Shown piece by piece: positions 10,900 to 23,393 of a DNA stretch of 64,000 nt. The stretch is from Zonotrichia leucophrys gambelii (lineage: Eukaryota > Chordata > Aves > Passeriformes > Passerellidae): contig NC_088169.1 in NCBI RefSeq assembly GCF_028769735.1, positions 42,313,229-42,377,228 on the forward strand, given 5' to 3'. Positions within the stretch are counted from its first letter, which is position 1, and the number at the start of each line of letters is the position of its first letter. A model generated the notes under the pieces. That model did not search any database. It worked only from the letters and a program-made list of their open reading frames with translations, and was not told the DNA's origin. Position numbers and translations under genes: made by a program.

Positions 10900-11340
10900 A
10901 GAGTGGGTTTTACTGTGTTCAGAGTGGTGCTGCCATCTCTGTCAGGTTCTCAGGGGGCTCCCACCTGCCCAGGGTTTGCAGGAAGAGGTGCCTGCAGGCC
11001 TGGGCCATGGGTGCACCCAGCAGCCATGGGTTGGAAGGCTCTGACCATATGAGTGCTACTGAATTCCTCTGTAGCACCAAGCACAGCCCTGGAAAAGGAT
11101 GTGCATGCTGTGAGGAGAAACATTTCCAGAAGGATGTAGTGGGAACAGCATGCTGGAGAGAGGCTGCTGGGCTGAAGCTCCAACACAGAGCATTGCCATG
11201 GGGCTGGAAACAGCAGCCAAAGCCAGAATTGTTATGGCAATGTGAACCAGCTGCAAAACAGGAGCCACAGCAAAGGGTTGACAGAATGCCACCAGGACAT
11301 TCTGAAAACAGTTCCAAGAAAAAGTTCTAGCCTGTTTCTC
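10900..11340. other. GC-richer interval with overlapping open frames on both strands
   Basis: This stretch is visibly richer in G and C than its surroundings. Open frames overlap on both strands: minus 10919-11317 (132 codons) and plus 11007-11330 (107 codons). The minus frame is rich in C, H and S; the plus frame is rich in K, Q, E and P. Stop-poor frames on both strands at once are expected from higher GC, and I recognise no domain. An old unrecognised repeat or a non-coding exon are alternatives. Confidence 0.35.
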
Positions 11341-12823
11341 CTCAGCTGGGCCCTTCTGCTCATCTGCTATTCTTAGACTTCTGTTTTTCTACAGTAACCA
11401 CTGTGGGCTTTGAAAATGTTTAGGAAGTTTTGAAGGCCACCACAGAACAATTTAAAAAGAAAATATCAGTAAAATGACATCTTGTTATGTTAAGAAAAAT
11501 ATATGCCTTTCAGTGAATGCTGGATGTAAAAATTATTTGTTTTTAAAGCAAAAATGTGCCCATAAATCTTTCTTGGTTTAAACAGTCAATGATTTTTAGT
11601 TCTTTTTATTTTCTGAAGAAGCAGGAACATATAACAATAAATGCTGATTGGAAAGGGCATAACGAGTTATGTACTAACTTATGTTCTTTTCAGTTCTCTA
11701 ACTTCATTTGCTTGAGAAAATGGTGAGCAGGTTGAGATAGTAGATTGATGGGTTCTTCTAGATAACTAAAAAAAGATATTCTGCACCATGGGGATGACTG
11801 GAGGAATCTCTGTCCTGTCCACATTAAAGAACAAAACAATTATTTATTCATGGAGACACAGGCCATTAAAGATATATTTATTCTGAACTTTTTTTTGCTG
11901 TTGTTCAGTTAAAGATGGATTTTTTATCTTTATTGTCACTAATGATACATCTAAGGGTTTCTGATGTGTGATTGCTTTGTAGAGCTTCATGCTGTTTGAA
12001 AGAATCTAATTTCTTAGATAAATACTGCCATTATGCAGTTATTTATCCCTTTGTCATTAGGGCATACTCCTTGATTAGTAGTTTCATGATTTGCTTACCA
12101 AAGAGATTGCACTGTGTTGTGCATGTTCTTGAGAATCAGATAAAATACCCTTGCTCACATTCAGCTTCATTATTTTACACTCAGCTCTCCAGTTTATACA
12201 AATCACTTCCTCACATTGTCCCTGAACTCTTAGATAAGTAATTAATAAAAAAAACCTGAAAACATGGGTCTTTGTGTGCTTTGCTTTTTTTTCCTTTCCC
12301 TCAAAAGTCCACAGTGTAAAACTCCAATTCTATCTTACCCAAAGCACTGCTTGATGGCATGGGAAATAAGATAATCATAGCCCAGTCTGAAGTATACAGC
12401 ACCTTGTCTCTTCCTACTGGTTTCCTGCAGCAAGCAGTGCACACATAGTTTAGGCAAAAGAAAAGTGTCTGATGGCAAATGCATTTTCAGCTCTTGGGTC
12501 AAGCACTGAAAAAACTCCTATGTATTACTGAAAGGTTTACAGTGCATTTAATTTTGTTTCAAAATTAACAGCAATTTCCTTCACATCCCATTTCCCACCA
12601 GATATTATGTGCAAATTGGATGAGGTCACCAGAAAGACATTTTGCTTAACAAGAGTTTATCTGAGGCAAGAGAATAAATAGGCACCTTTTTTTCCAGATG
12701 GGAAAGAGGCCTATGAGTCCACATATCCGAGGCTACTGAATTACTGGGTGAAAGTGTTTGTTTTCATAGCAAAAGACAGGTGTCTTTCAGTCCTTAAGTT
12801 TTCTATAAAATACCTCTCTACAG
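11341..12823. other. Gene-free interval ending in a splice-acceptor-like site
   Basis: Unique AT-rich sequence with no recognisable element. It ends with ACCTCTCTACAG at 12812-12823, a good acceptor-like sequence for the open frame that follows. Confidence 0.5.
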
Positions 12824-13045
12824 GGCACCACAAGGCGTGTGGATAGCAAATCTTTGTCTGTTGCACATAAACCAAGAGAAAAGTTCATCCAGGAGAGGGA
12901 GGGAGGGCCACCAAGAGAACCAGGTATCAGCTTCATCTCCCAGAAAAGTTATTCCATTCTTGCTAGTAATGTCAGCAAAGGAGCCAAGGATCTACTGGAA
13001 AATGAGTTCTCTCTACTGCAGAGAACTGCAGAGGACATGGATTAG
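12824..13045 (+). CDS. Exon-like open frame after a splice acceptor, unidentified
   Basis: The sequence TTCTATAAAATACCTCTCTACAG ends at 12823 (split here only by the reading: pyrimidine-rich CCTCTCTACAG is the acceptor core). From 12824 in phase 0 the frame is open for 73 codons to TAG at 13043-13045; the preceding in-frame stop (TAA, 12806-12808) lies on the intron side. The peptide is hydrophilic and charged, starting GTTRRVDSKSLSVAHKPREK and ending LLENEFSLLQRTAEDMD, with helix-friendly composition. A second reading uses the donor-like CAG|GTATCA at 12923/12924 to give a 100-bp internal exon. I do not recognise the protein, and no partner exons are established. A non-coding exon or chance frame are real alternatives. 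Confidence 0.22.
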   Translation, partial: GTTRRVDSKSLSVAHKPREKFIQEREGGPPREPGISFISQKSYSILASNVSKGAKDLLENEFSLLQRTAEDMD

Positions 13046-14541
13046 GGCTGTGTTATGGGGATAAATGTCTTGCAGCTGCTAAGTAAAGCATCTCTCTAGC
13101 CAGAGCTGATGAATCCTGCAGCACAGAACTGCAGAACAGAGGGCTTTCCCCAAGTAATGATCCATCTGTCTTGTAACAGTTTTAAAAACTTAACACCTTT
13201 GTTTTAATGATTTTCTTATTTCATGTTTCATGCTGTCCATAATGCACTATTAATGGCACATGTCATGAGATCCTGCCTTCAACTGTCATAATTTGTTTTA
13301 AAGAAAAAGATCAAAGAATTAAATTGCAAAATCTGCTTTGATTCATCTGTTACTTAAAATGCACAGTGAAGGTTGATAAAATAATTTCTTCTTTATATTG
13401 ACTTTGGTGAGATATATTTTCATCATTTAGATTACTGAGGATTTGACTGTTTACAGTATTTCTGTAAAGAAGATTGGAGTTTTACCCAGTTGGATGTAGA
13501 TACACCTGTATTTTGTAGGGCTGTGCTTTATATGTGTACAACTGTTTACATACTCGTGTGCACACACACATACATCTGCCAACATGTGCATAGAAATTTT
13601 AGAATTGAAAGTGCAAGTAAATAAACCCTTTAGACACGCAAATGAATATCTGGCTGCAAAACCCAGGAATTGTTTGCTAATTGCTAATACTGAGCTACAG
13701 CAAATAAACTCAAAAGCTACAGTACATTCTATGAATTTTCACAGAAACTTCCAGCTCTGTAAAAATACAGGTTCAAAAAGCCACTTAGTGACTTTTTTTT
13801 GCTGTTTGCAGTTTGGCTGGGATTTATTTAATGGAGAAAATATTATTCCATTCTTTTGTTAAATTTATAAGAGATGATGGACAGGATGAGACAGATTTAT
13901 CCACCTTAAATGTAATTGGCATATTTTGTGTGTTTGCAGGGTCTGATTATTTATGCTGCTTAAAACTGACCAGCACATGAGTCCAGCAAAGAAACAGAGC
14001 AGAGAGATGGGTTTTCATCCCTGGATAATTCAAGAATTTTGCAAATGTGCTTTTGGCTTGTACATTATTATGATTTACAACTACTACCCACAGAAAAGGG
14101 AAAACACTACAGAAAATAACGAGATGAATTATTTAATGATTTCAGCTTCATAATTTGCAAAATGGAGCAATTATCTGCTCTAGTTCCACACATTACAGAA
14201 TGGGGCAGTGAGAAATCTCTCCAGCTGGATGGCAGAATATTCCCTTTCTCATAATGGAGAAGCCATATCTTGTCAACCCCCTGCCTAGAGCTGGGAGATC
14301 ATGAGTTTCCTGATCCTAAGAACAAGCAAAAGCTGCACTGGCATTAAAATCTCCATGTAGGTAGTCTTGCAGGCCAGGGCTGAGCCAAATAATCCATGTG
14401 AAATTAATGTGCATCCTAGCAAACGTGCATATATCTGCATGTTTTTGTGTATTAATGAACCCAATCCTGCACACATAAAGCAAAGTCCCACAGAATGAAG
14501 GACATCCACATCCAAATTCTTAAAGCTGTAAAATGGAGATG
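13046..14541. other. Gene-free interval
   Basis: Unique AT-rich sequence with a tiny CA repeat near 13560-13570. At 14142-14181 the reading TCAGCTTC...GCAAAATGGAGCAATTATC recalls the conserved middle of a MIR SINE, too diverged to call. Open frames are under 95 codons and unremarkable. Confidence 0.5.
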
Positions 14542-14950
14542 AAATCATAGAATCATATGACAGGGACCTCAAGAATGGTCAGGTCTAACCTTTCTCAGCA
14601 GTAGCACAATCTAAACCAGATGGCCCAGCATCCTATCCAGGTGAATCCTAAAAGTGTCCAGTGTTGGGAAATCCACCACTTCCCTGGGGAGATTTTTCCT
14701 ACGGCTGATTGTTCTCATTGTGAAAAACTCTACTCTTGTGTTCACTTAGAATTTCCCCAGGAGAAATTTGTACCCATTATTCCTTGTCCTTTCCACACAA
14801 CTTTTTGTAAAATGGGATTAACAATCCCATAAATATTGGAACGTGGTGACAAGGCTTCCTCTACCTTCTTTTCTCAAGGCCGAGCAAATCCAGCTCTCTA
14901 AGGCTTTTCTAATAAGGCAGGCTTCCTATATGTGATGCATCTGGTTAATT
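14542..14950 (-). mobile_element. Older CR1 LINE, 3'-end fragment
   Basis: Reverse complement of a CR1 3' end: begins AATCATAGAATCATATGACAG, then GACCTCAAGAATGGTCAGG, CCAGTGTTGGGAAATCC, ACCACTTCCCTGGGGAGA, TTATTCCTTGTCCTTTCC, GACAAGGCTTCCTC and CCAGCTCTCTAAGGC. The wording differs from the copies at 4446 and 9121, so this is a different and more diverged CR1 subfamily. The 5' limit near 14950 is approximate. A small palindrome ATGGGATT-AAC-AATCCCAT lies at 14812-14830. The 70- and 95-codon open frames over and beside it are artefacts. Confidence 0.88.
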
Positions 14951-17900
14951 TTTTTTTTAACAAACTGATTTGCCATAAGGGCTATTTTTGCCAACCATTT
15001 TGTTATTGAATCCAGTTGGGAGCTGAATAACACTCTCCTGCCCAATGTATAGCTCTCAAGAGACCATGTCCAAGTGTGTGTAAAAATGAAGCCTTTAAGT
15101 CATTATGGATGTTAATTAATAGTCATACTGGCAAGAAAGGGAGAAGTCCTCACCTAACTTCTCCTGCTTACAGAGGTTTACAGAATGTAGAGTTCTGCAT
15201 TTTTTCCCCTTCAGAGCATTTTCAGTGTAAAAAAACCCACTGCAATATAAGGGGTGATCTGAGCAATGACAGCCTTTATGGGTGAGCTCTGATGTGTGTC
15301 AGGGCATGCAGAACCTTGGACAGATGGGTGTGCATTTGTCTCCCACCAAGGCTGCAGAGGGGGTGCAGAGGTTGTCTTATGTGATAGAATATTAGAACCC
15401 TAAATATACACTACAACCTTGATTCAAAATGAGGTACAGGTCTGGTATATTGGAATAATTCCAGAAATTACTTCATTATTTTTTAGAAAAGTTGGGGACA
15501 AAGTGTAATGCATCAATTCTGCCCATGAAAAACAATTTAGGGCCATGAGAGAGCTCATAGAGAGCAGCTTCAAGTGCTGATGGATTGCTTGTGCATTATC
15601 CCTACTGATTACTGAGCACTGCATCTGGATAAGTACTTTCACTTTGATTGAAGATACAAGGTGCAGACTTTGATCAAAATGAATTAAATGCTTACTCTGC
15701 AACACTTTCCCAACTGCAGGCAGAAGACAATGCATGCAGGAACTGGAATTGTGATCCATGTACAATGGGAATCAAGAGTTGAACTTGATAATTATATTTT
15801 CCAACCGAAATGATTCTGTTCTGTGAAGTCCAAAGTAAAACTGTGTAACCAACACAAATGTCAAACTGGTTCATTGATAATAGGAGATTTATTCTATTTG
15901 CACTTTAAAGTCACTAGTAATATATAAATATCAATTTTCCTCCAAAATGTGTTGGTGTAGGCACAGAGTAAGTTGGTTTCTTTAACCATGAAATGAGAAT
16001 TAGAGTCTTAGGGCAGTACAAGCTGCTGCTGGATGTTTCTCTTTGATGTATCACAATAGGAGCCAAGCTCCAGAGGGGCATGCAAAAGGCAGGAGCCCTG
16101 GGCATTAGCTACCTGACTGTTGACACCCACTGACCGGAAAAGCAATTGGCTTTCTGTTGGCAGTGGGAAATGTTGTGCATAAAGTCGGACATCTCTTTGT
16201 GGCCTTCTCTTCCTCAGTGCTCTTCCCATGTGCATGAGGGCTGTGAGCTGTAACTGTGACTCTCCTGAGTGACTCACCAGGTGCCGTGAGACACCAGCCC
16301 TTCCCCAGCAAGTGCTCAGGAATTTCTTAGTGCTCCTCATGCATGGCTGAGCCCCAGAAGCTCAAGCCCAGCTTCTCACATGACTGGAGTGACCCTTTAT
16401 TGTGTGAGGCTGTAACTCAGAGTGGCCCCAGGGCCATCACCCACCACTCAGCATGGAGAGGTTATGGGCAGCCTCTGCAGGTCCCCATTCCAGGATGGCT
16501 GACATGCAGTGCCTCCCTGCACATCCCTGCTGAGTCCAAACCTGTTACACCTCTTCCTCCTCCCCGTCTCATCTCCGTCTTTCTCTTCTGCTTTGATTTA
16601 TCCTGCTCAAACTTAGTCACTGAACTGAATTATATGGGTTTAAAACTGGACAAAATCAGTATGTGTATTAAAAAGTCACTGACACCAATGACTGTGTGGG
16701 GTTGTTTTCCTTTTATTTTAGGGCCATCATTGTGCACCTATTCTTTGGCTGTACAGATAAACCAAGAGCTACGCCTACTGAAGCCAAGTAAGCTAGATAG
16801 AAGTGCAGTGAGACTGCTGTGAGAATGGGCTACTCAGCAAGGCAGTGGCAAGCAGTAATTCAGTTGCCTTCTTGATTTTCCTCTGTCAAATGATCTCTTT
16901 AGGCTAATCTGTTAAGCAAATTGTCAAGTGAAACCCGAGTTTGAAAACAATTTGTGCCCTTCTTTCATCAGGTTAGATCCCGCTTAAAAAATGTTTTGCT
17001 TTTTTTTTTTTTTTTTTAAGAAACAGCTGTTTTTGTGGAAGAGATGAAGACACAGGGTTCCCAATAACTTCAGTTTTAACTCCATTCTTTTTTCTCTGCT
17101 TCTATGATCTGTTACTTAAACATGGGCTAGGTTGAAAATAAAGAAAAAAAAATGTCGCAAACGAATTCTTTATGTCCCACCTTGCTTTTCTGCTACAAAT
17201 TCAGCTGCTTCCCAAAACTCTTTGAAAAAGCCTCTGCTTTTTTTTGTTGTTGTCCCTATCATGAGAACAAATATGACATATGATTACCTTATAAGAGTAA
17301 AATTGGCCTTTCTTGGATATGTTATTAGAATGATTGGTTTTGAAGGAGGATGTAAGAAGCAGAGGCTTTGACTAGAAAAATTGAAGGGCTGCAAGAGAAT
17401 ATGGTACAAGGAGGCTTCTTTTCAAAATGGGTGCAAATTGTAGGAGACAATTTCTAAAAAAATACATAAACTCACTCCAGTAGTCCTTTGAAGAATTTTA
17501 AATTTGCTCCATACTGAAATATAGAGGAGAGAGAGCTAGTAAGGGCTGTAAGGGCTATATCCAAGGTACCCAAGAACAAAACTCTAGAATGTGCAGCAGC
17601 AAACTTTGTTATTCTTTTCAGTTGCTGTAAAATGGGCATGGAAATTGTTCCATTGCTGACTGAAGGCAATTTTGTTTGATCATACTTACTACATGCAATT
17701 TTCATACTCCTTTTCTTAGGCAATGAAATAAAGGTATATGAAAAAAGCTACAAAAATACATAAGATTATATTCTAGGAAAAAAAAAAAAAGTAAGAAGCC
17801 AAACCTCTTTAGCTCTTTTTAGTATTTGAATATTAAACTGCAACAATTTTAGTTTTGAATACATACATGAAATGCCATCCTAAGTTAGGTGTCCAGTTTG

Positions 17901-18830
17901 AACAGAAAATGTTGCTGTCCAGTGAAACAGTTCCAATTCAGTGGGTACATTCATCCTGACATTTTGGTGCAGATCAAGATGACTCCATTTAAGAACATTC
18001 CTTGCCTGTCCTCACTTTGGTTCACTTTGCAGGGTGGGCTCAGGGACACACAAACTGGATCGCTTTGAGAGGCAGCAGTAGGGGAAGATGTACTTCAGGA
18101 TCACATTCCCAGCATTCCCAGCATCACTGGACACTGGTGCTGAGGACACAACTTTGAAACGTGCATGCTCTGAATGTGAATGTCAGGCCCTCTGCACCAG
18201 CTGGTTTGCTTTGCAAAGCTCCTTCTATTGGTCCACACTTCTGGCTGGTATAGAATGAACATTCTGTGCACAGGCTTTGATCTTCAGTCAAACGTGAGGT
18301 GTGTCAGCAGAGGCCTCTGGAAGGAGATCTCTGCCTGCCTAAACCCAGATACCATAACCAGTCTGGCAAGATTTCTTCTGGGATGTTTTCAGAATCACAT
18401 TTTTCACATCTAGATCAGGAATATAACTGTTTATGCCTGGAGCTAAATCAATACCTAAAGTTTGGGTGCAAGTTACAATGGAGTTCAACTTACTTAGTGA
18501 GCGGTGGAAGCTTTGCTTTTGAACTCCCTTTAATCAATTAATTATTTTGAGCAGACATGAGAATTAAAAAAAAATAAATATGTTGATTTGCCTACCCACT
18601 TTTCTTTTGGGCACAACGGATCAATATTACTAGTGAGATTCTTCTCCTTTCAAAAGAAAAAACTCATGAACTAGAACTCCCTTTAGCACATATTGATGAT
18701 CATAAAATCCTTTTCAGAGGGTTTCACATCTTACTTTTAATTCATACTTATGTTTTATCAAAAAAGTTTTACACATACTGCATTTTTAAAGCTGTCCTCA
18801 GATACTCTTCTGTTTCTGTGGAGTCCTATT
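14951..18830. other. Gene-free interval with the window's longest open frame
   Basis: Unique sequence with an 18-base T run (17000-17017) and a 13-base A run (17778-17790). The longest open frame of the window lies here: plus 16343-16822, 159 codons, in a locally GC-richer stretch around 16000-16600. Its translation shows no domain, no clear signal peptide and no family I know, and overlapping open frames run on the minus strand at 16008-16340, so I do not call it a gene. Confidence 0.5.
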
Positions 18831-18884
18831 TCCCTCTCTCTCTCTCTCCCTCTCCTTCCCTCTCTCCCTCTCTCTCCCTCTCTT
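18831..18884. repeat. CT/CCCT polypyrimidine microsatellite
   Basis: About 54 bases of pure pyrimidine: CT repeats interrupted by CC and TTCC. The strand asymmetry (pure Y on plus, pure R on minus) with near mirror symmetry makes it a possible triplex-forming tract. Confidence 0.88.
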
Positions 18885-19955
18885 ATGTACATATAAATAT
18901 TTTATGGAAAACAGATGGTCTGGTAAAGTTGCTATCCACTTAAAAAGGCAGAAGATGAAACAGAATGGATCATATTATTCCCTAACTTATGCTCATAAAA
19001 TAATTCTATTAACATCAAAGAAGGCACTCAAAGCTGTAGGATTTACCTCCATGTACTGAAGTGAGCTACCTACACAAAGCCTAAATCATAATTATTGTTC
19101 TAGGATGACAACTGTAGTTAACCAGGGAAACCTTGCAATAAGAAAACAATGTGCAGCCAAATGGTGTTTATACATGATCTAAGAAAATAAATATTGGCTG
19201 AAACGGACACTCTCTTTTCCTCAGCCTGTTCATCAAGAGATGGTGGCCTTTTATTCTGCATATTTAAAGGTCTTTCAAGTTGGTGAATCTTTGGAGTGCA
19301 GATCTGTTGATCTTCTGTCAAAGAATGATGGAGGCTTGGAAGGCAACTTTTAAACTCCTGGCATTTAAATAAAAAATGATCAAAGACCTGTTTCTTTTCT
19401 TCATAAACAGTAAGTGTATCTCTTTGTTGGTTCTAATCTGAAGAGCTACCCTGAAGGTACTTTAGTCTCTCTAATTTCTGTACGATACCAGCTGGATATT
19501 CTCTTAAAAACCTGGAGAATTTGAACAATTCACTGGGAGACAGTGAACATCAGTGCCCTCCGAACATAGGGCTAGTAACAAGAAATCATGGATATAATAA
19601 ACTAAGTCAGTATTTGTTTCATGGTCAACTCAAATGTTACTTAAATTTGAATTTTCCATCAACTGCCTATGTAGAAGTTCATCAACGACATGCACTGATT
19701 AAGGGAAAGGATGATTATTATTTTCCACAAATAGCTTCTCAGCAAGCCCTTATTTCAGCAAAGAGACAAATGCAAACAACCTTTTCAAAGGACTGCTTTG
19801 AGCATAACATTAGGAGCTGAATAAAATAATTTTTATCCTTTTAAAATTTTGGATGGAACAGTTTCTGAACTCTTGGGGGGCTTTTCATGCTGACACTGGT
19901 TTTCTCCTTTCATGGGAAAAATGTATGGGATCCTATCAATGTAACTTCTCCTAAA
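18885..19955. other. Gene-free interval
   Basis: Unique AT-rich sequence. The plus-strand 99-codon frame at 19521-19820 has a protein-like residue mix but no recognised motif or splice context. Confidence 0.45.
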
Positions 19956-20234
19956 ATGAGGGAACTAATGTTATTTGTTTGTTTTCTGAGCTATTTATTG
20001 AGCTGGCAAAGTGTACATTGCCAAAACCCTTTGTTCAATATGTATCAAGACTCAGATTTTGAAACTATATATGATGCAAATTCAGAAGTTGATTCACGTG
20101 GGCTCCTAACAATTTATAACAGTACTGGCCATACACCTGTCAAACAGCTGAGACCACACTTTAATCTGGCTGCAAGTTTTCTTTTGGAGTCTTCAGCAGA
20201 TGTAGTTTTTCAACTTAAAATTTTAATCTCTTAA
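19956..20234 (+). CDS. Open frame starting with a signal-peptide-like segment, unidentified
   Basis: From ATG at 19956 the frame gives 92 residues ending at TAA (20232-20234); the frame stays open upstream to another ATG at 19887. Residues 1-22 (MRELMLFVCFLSYLLSWQSVHC) can be split as a short charged n-region, a hydrophobic core and a plausible V-H-C cleavage end, followed by an acidic hydrophilic stretch with D, E and Y and one N-glycosylation sequon (NST). This would fit the first coding exon of a secreted protein. No clear donor ends the exon: the best GT sites are weak (for example GAT|GTAGTT), and a GTGGTT follows the stop. The family is not recognised; a chance frame in AT-rich DNA is quite possible. 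Confidence 0.2.
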   Translation: MRELMLFVCFLSYLLSWQSVHCQNPLFNMYQDSDFETIYDANSEVDSRGLLTIYNSTGHTPVKQLRPHFNLAASFLLESSADVVFQLKILIS

Positions 20235-23200
20235 ATAGGTGGTTATATGCTATTATTTTCAGCTTTTAGTTTGTAATTAAAGTCTTTCTGATGAAAAAGT
20301 AATCTGCAAGCACTTTAAATTTGCTTTTTAAGAGAAAAAAAAAGTAGTGTTTGCAATGTTTGAATCTGATTAATTTCATGCTGGTTGTTTGAATACATTG
20401 CACTAGTGGTCCTCAGACTCTTATAAGCTGGAAGTGTATAATATTTTTAAAAACAGGGCTATTTTTCTGCAAAATATGGATTTTTGTGTCATTAAAAAAT
20501 GCTTTACAAGCTCTCTGAGGTTACCACTGCTGGAAGAAGTACTGTTGTTAATCTTAATGCCAATGACAACATATTTAGAAACTCACAGCACTGACTTCTA
20601 GGATGGAGATTGTAAACGCAGATTTATATTGGATGATGTGATGGGAAATGGTGACATGTTTGTGTGCATGTACAACACCTAGGTTGGAAACTTATTTTAT
20701 TTTAGTTGGAATGCAACCAAATAAAAAGGGAGAAATTTTGCTGGTTCCTGTTATAATTTAAATTGAGGTCTAAACTAAACATTTTCTTATGAAAGAGGTT
20801 TTTGAAGGATGAATGAAGTAGTCAGTCCTCTATAAAAAAAGAGACTAATTTGAAATAAAGCTGGTCTATCCATCCAAAGGAATCTGCCTGCACTAGAGAT
20901 ATTTTTCTGTCTCTAAAATGATGCTGTTTGAAGTCCTTCTGCACAAACTTATTTGAACTGCTTGGCTCTAGTTCCTCTCTGTGTACTCACTCCTAAGCAA
21001 AAATAGAAATTTTTATATGCATGTAATCACATTTTTCTACTGAAATATTTGCATGTGAATGGTTTTGACTCTTTCACTTTGAAATACACTTTAAAAAGTT
21101 CTTTCTTATTGAAAAGAAGCTTGCAAGGACTTCTTGTTAGAACCAGCACTTTGTGAAAAGGATAGGCCAACTTTACTTGAAAACATAATGGTGAATTTAC
21201 AATAGTAAATAGGGGCACTTTCTTTGGCATCAATGTTCTCTTATAAAATGTCAAAATGACAAGAAGCACAATGGGATAACACCAAGAGCACAGGAGAAGA
21301 GACAAGTTTTGAACTAATATCAGAAACATGGTAAAAGGACGTGAAGCAAAGGGCTGTTCTGCATGGCTGAAAAGTAGAAAGTTCCTATGACAGTTCCAGG
21401 CAGGCTATGTGAAAAGAGATCATTAATATTGGTTATGGATCTAATGAGTAGTTAAGATAGCTTGGATGGGGTTTCCTAGTGTGTTGAAACAAGGAAACAA
21501 TTCTAAGGAGAGATTTGGTGGGAGTCACTTCTGACTGACAAGTAGTGAAGCAAGAACAGAAAACAATTTCAGGGCAAGTGCTCTAACATGTTTACATTTA
21601 TATCACAAACAAAGCAGCTGCAAATGTAGATATACCTCCAGAATTAAATCTGCCTCTGTTGAAACAAATAACTAAACTTCTGTTGTTTTCAAGAAAGCTG
21701 GTGTTTCATTTCTGGATAATATACGTGTGCAATAAAAGTAAAGAGATTGTTATCCATAGATCACAATTAACCACACAGGACTATTTTTATTTATTTTGTG
21801 ATTCTGGGTTGTATGCCAGACAATCGAAGATAACTCATAAAATATATTAAAAAAACTCAAAAGTAAATGAGAATGTTCTTTATCCTGCAGCCCCTGCTTG
21901 TTTTATGAGATTAGAAACTATTACCTAAAATAATATGTTTTGTTTATCTTGCAGTTTAATTATCAAAAGCTATTTAAAAGCCTTCCACTACAAATGTTAA
22001 GTAACATAACAGTATGCATTTTATAAGAGCAAGATAAGCAAAACCAAAAGATAAATGATGACACTGAGTACAGCTTTTTAATTACCAAATGTCTTTTAAG
22101 CTGTCCTTTGTTTCTTTTAATGGGAAGTTCATAACAAAAACAAATCAAAAACTAAGATTAAAAAATTCATTGCATATAATACATTTGAAATGCATTGCTC
22201 CTATAGCTTCCTTCCACATTATTTTTTCTATGATTTAAAAAACCCAACAACATCCTAGGTTGCAGGACAAACTCCATAGACTCATATATATTAAAATAAT
22301 AATAACAACACAATCAGATATTTCTTACTAGACATGTGCTTAAAAACTTTTTCAAATATTCTTATTTTAAATGGCAAAACTGAAGCAGAGTATTTGTTCA
22401 TTAGAACTTGAAAAATTGTTAGGTTTTTTCTTTTTAAATCTTGTTTCCCTGTCTCTTAAACTGTCAACTAAATCATAAACATTTTAAAAGTCTTAGACTA
22501 CTACTATTGAAGCTACCTGTCTCCATTATTGCCTTCTTCACATTTGACTGGAAGGTAGATGTTACATTCAGAGAACACTCATACTAATTATAGGAGAAGA
22601 GAAGAAAACAAATTTGATTTTAATAGCATCTAGGTAATTGAAAGTGAAATGTTCAATAAATGTCATCAATAGCCTGGCTAAACAAAACTTTTACATAAGT
22701 TAAAGGTATGTTTTCTTTGAGGAAATAATTCACATTTCAATGTCAGCATGCTTGGCCAGGTGGGATACCTCCTCTTTCATATTTTCTTTGCAGAGGTCAT
22801 GTTAAAAGGCAGATGAAATATGGTCATCTTAAAAATTGCAGACTCAGGTATATTCTTTGTTGTTACAGAGCTTGCTTTCCTACAGGAACACTTGAGACAA
22901 CTTGGTTCAACAAACTCCTCACCAAATCTTCCCTTTTTAAAAGCAAATGCCTTAATTGTTTTATAAAGCTGGTCTTTTTGTGTGTGGCAAGGTTTTAAAG
23001 ACAACACAGGAAATTTAGCTGAGGAATGGACAGAAGTACTAATCTTTCATCCACTGGCTGTAAATCTGATCTGTATTTTACAGCTTTTTACTTCTGTACC
23101 AAAAAAATCCAACAAACCCACATTTAGAAAATATTGTCCATATTAGAAACCCAAATGTTTTAGATATGCAGTAAAATTATAAATTATCAAAGAACAAAAT

Positions 23201-23334
23201 ATGCAAAATGAACATAAAAATTTCATAATGCGAGATTTAGTGTCTTTCCTTACTTAGCCTAAATCCTATCCAATGTGATTAAATTTATACTGACAAGAAT
23301 TATGTGATCCTTACATGGGTATAAAGACATTGCC
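20235..23334. other. Gene-free interval
   Basis: About 3.1 kb of AT-rich unique sequence with nothing recognisable apart from a weak MIR-like phrase at 22364-22390 (minus sense: ATTTTA...AAACTGAAGC). Open frames reach 100 codons (21027-21329 minus) without motifs. Confidence 0.55.
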
Positions 23335-23393
23335 AAATAAATAAAACAAAAGAAAAAAAAGACAACCCCCAAACAAAACAAACAAACAAACAA
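23335..23393. repeat. A-rich tract with AAAC units
   Basis: A runs followed by AACAAAACAAACAAACAAACAA-type units near its 3' half. It has the same flavour as the other A/C tracts in the window, all A-rich on the plus strand. No element body is recognisable upstream. Confidence 0.75.
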
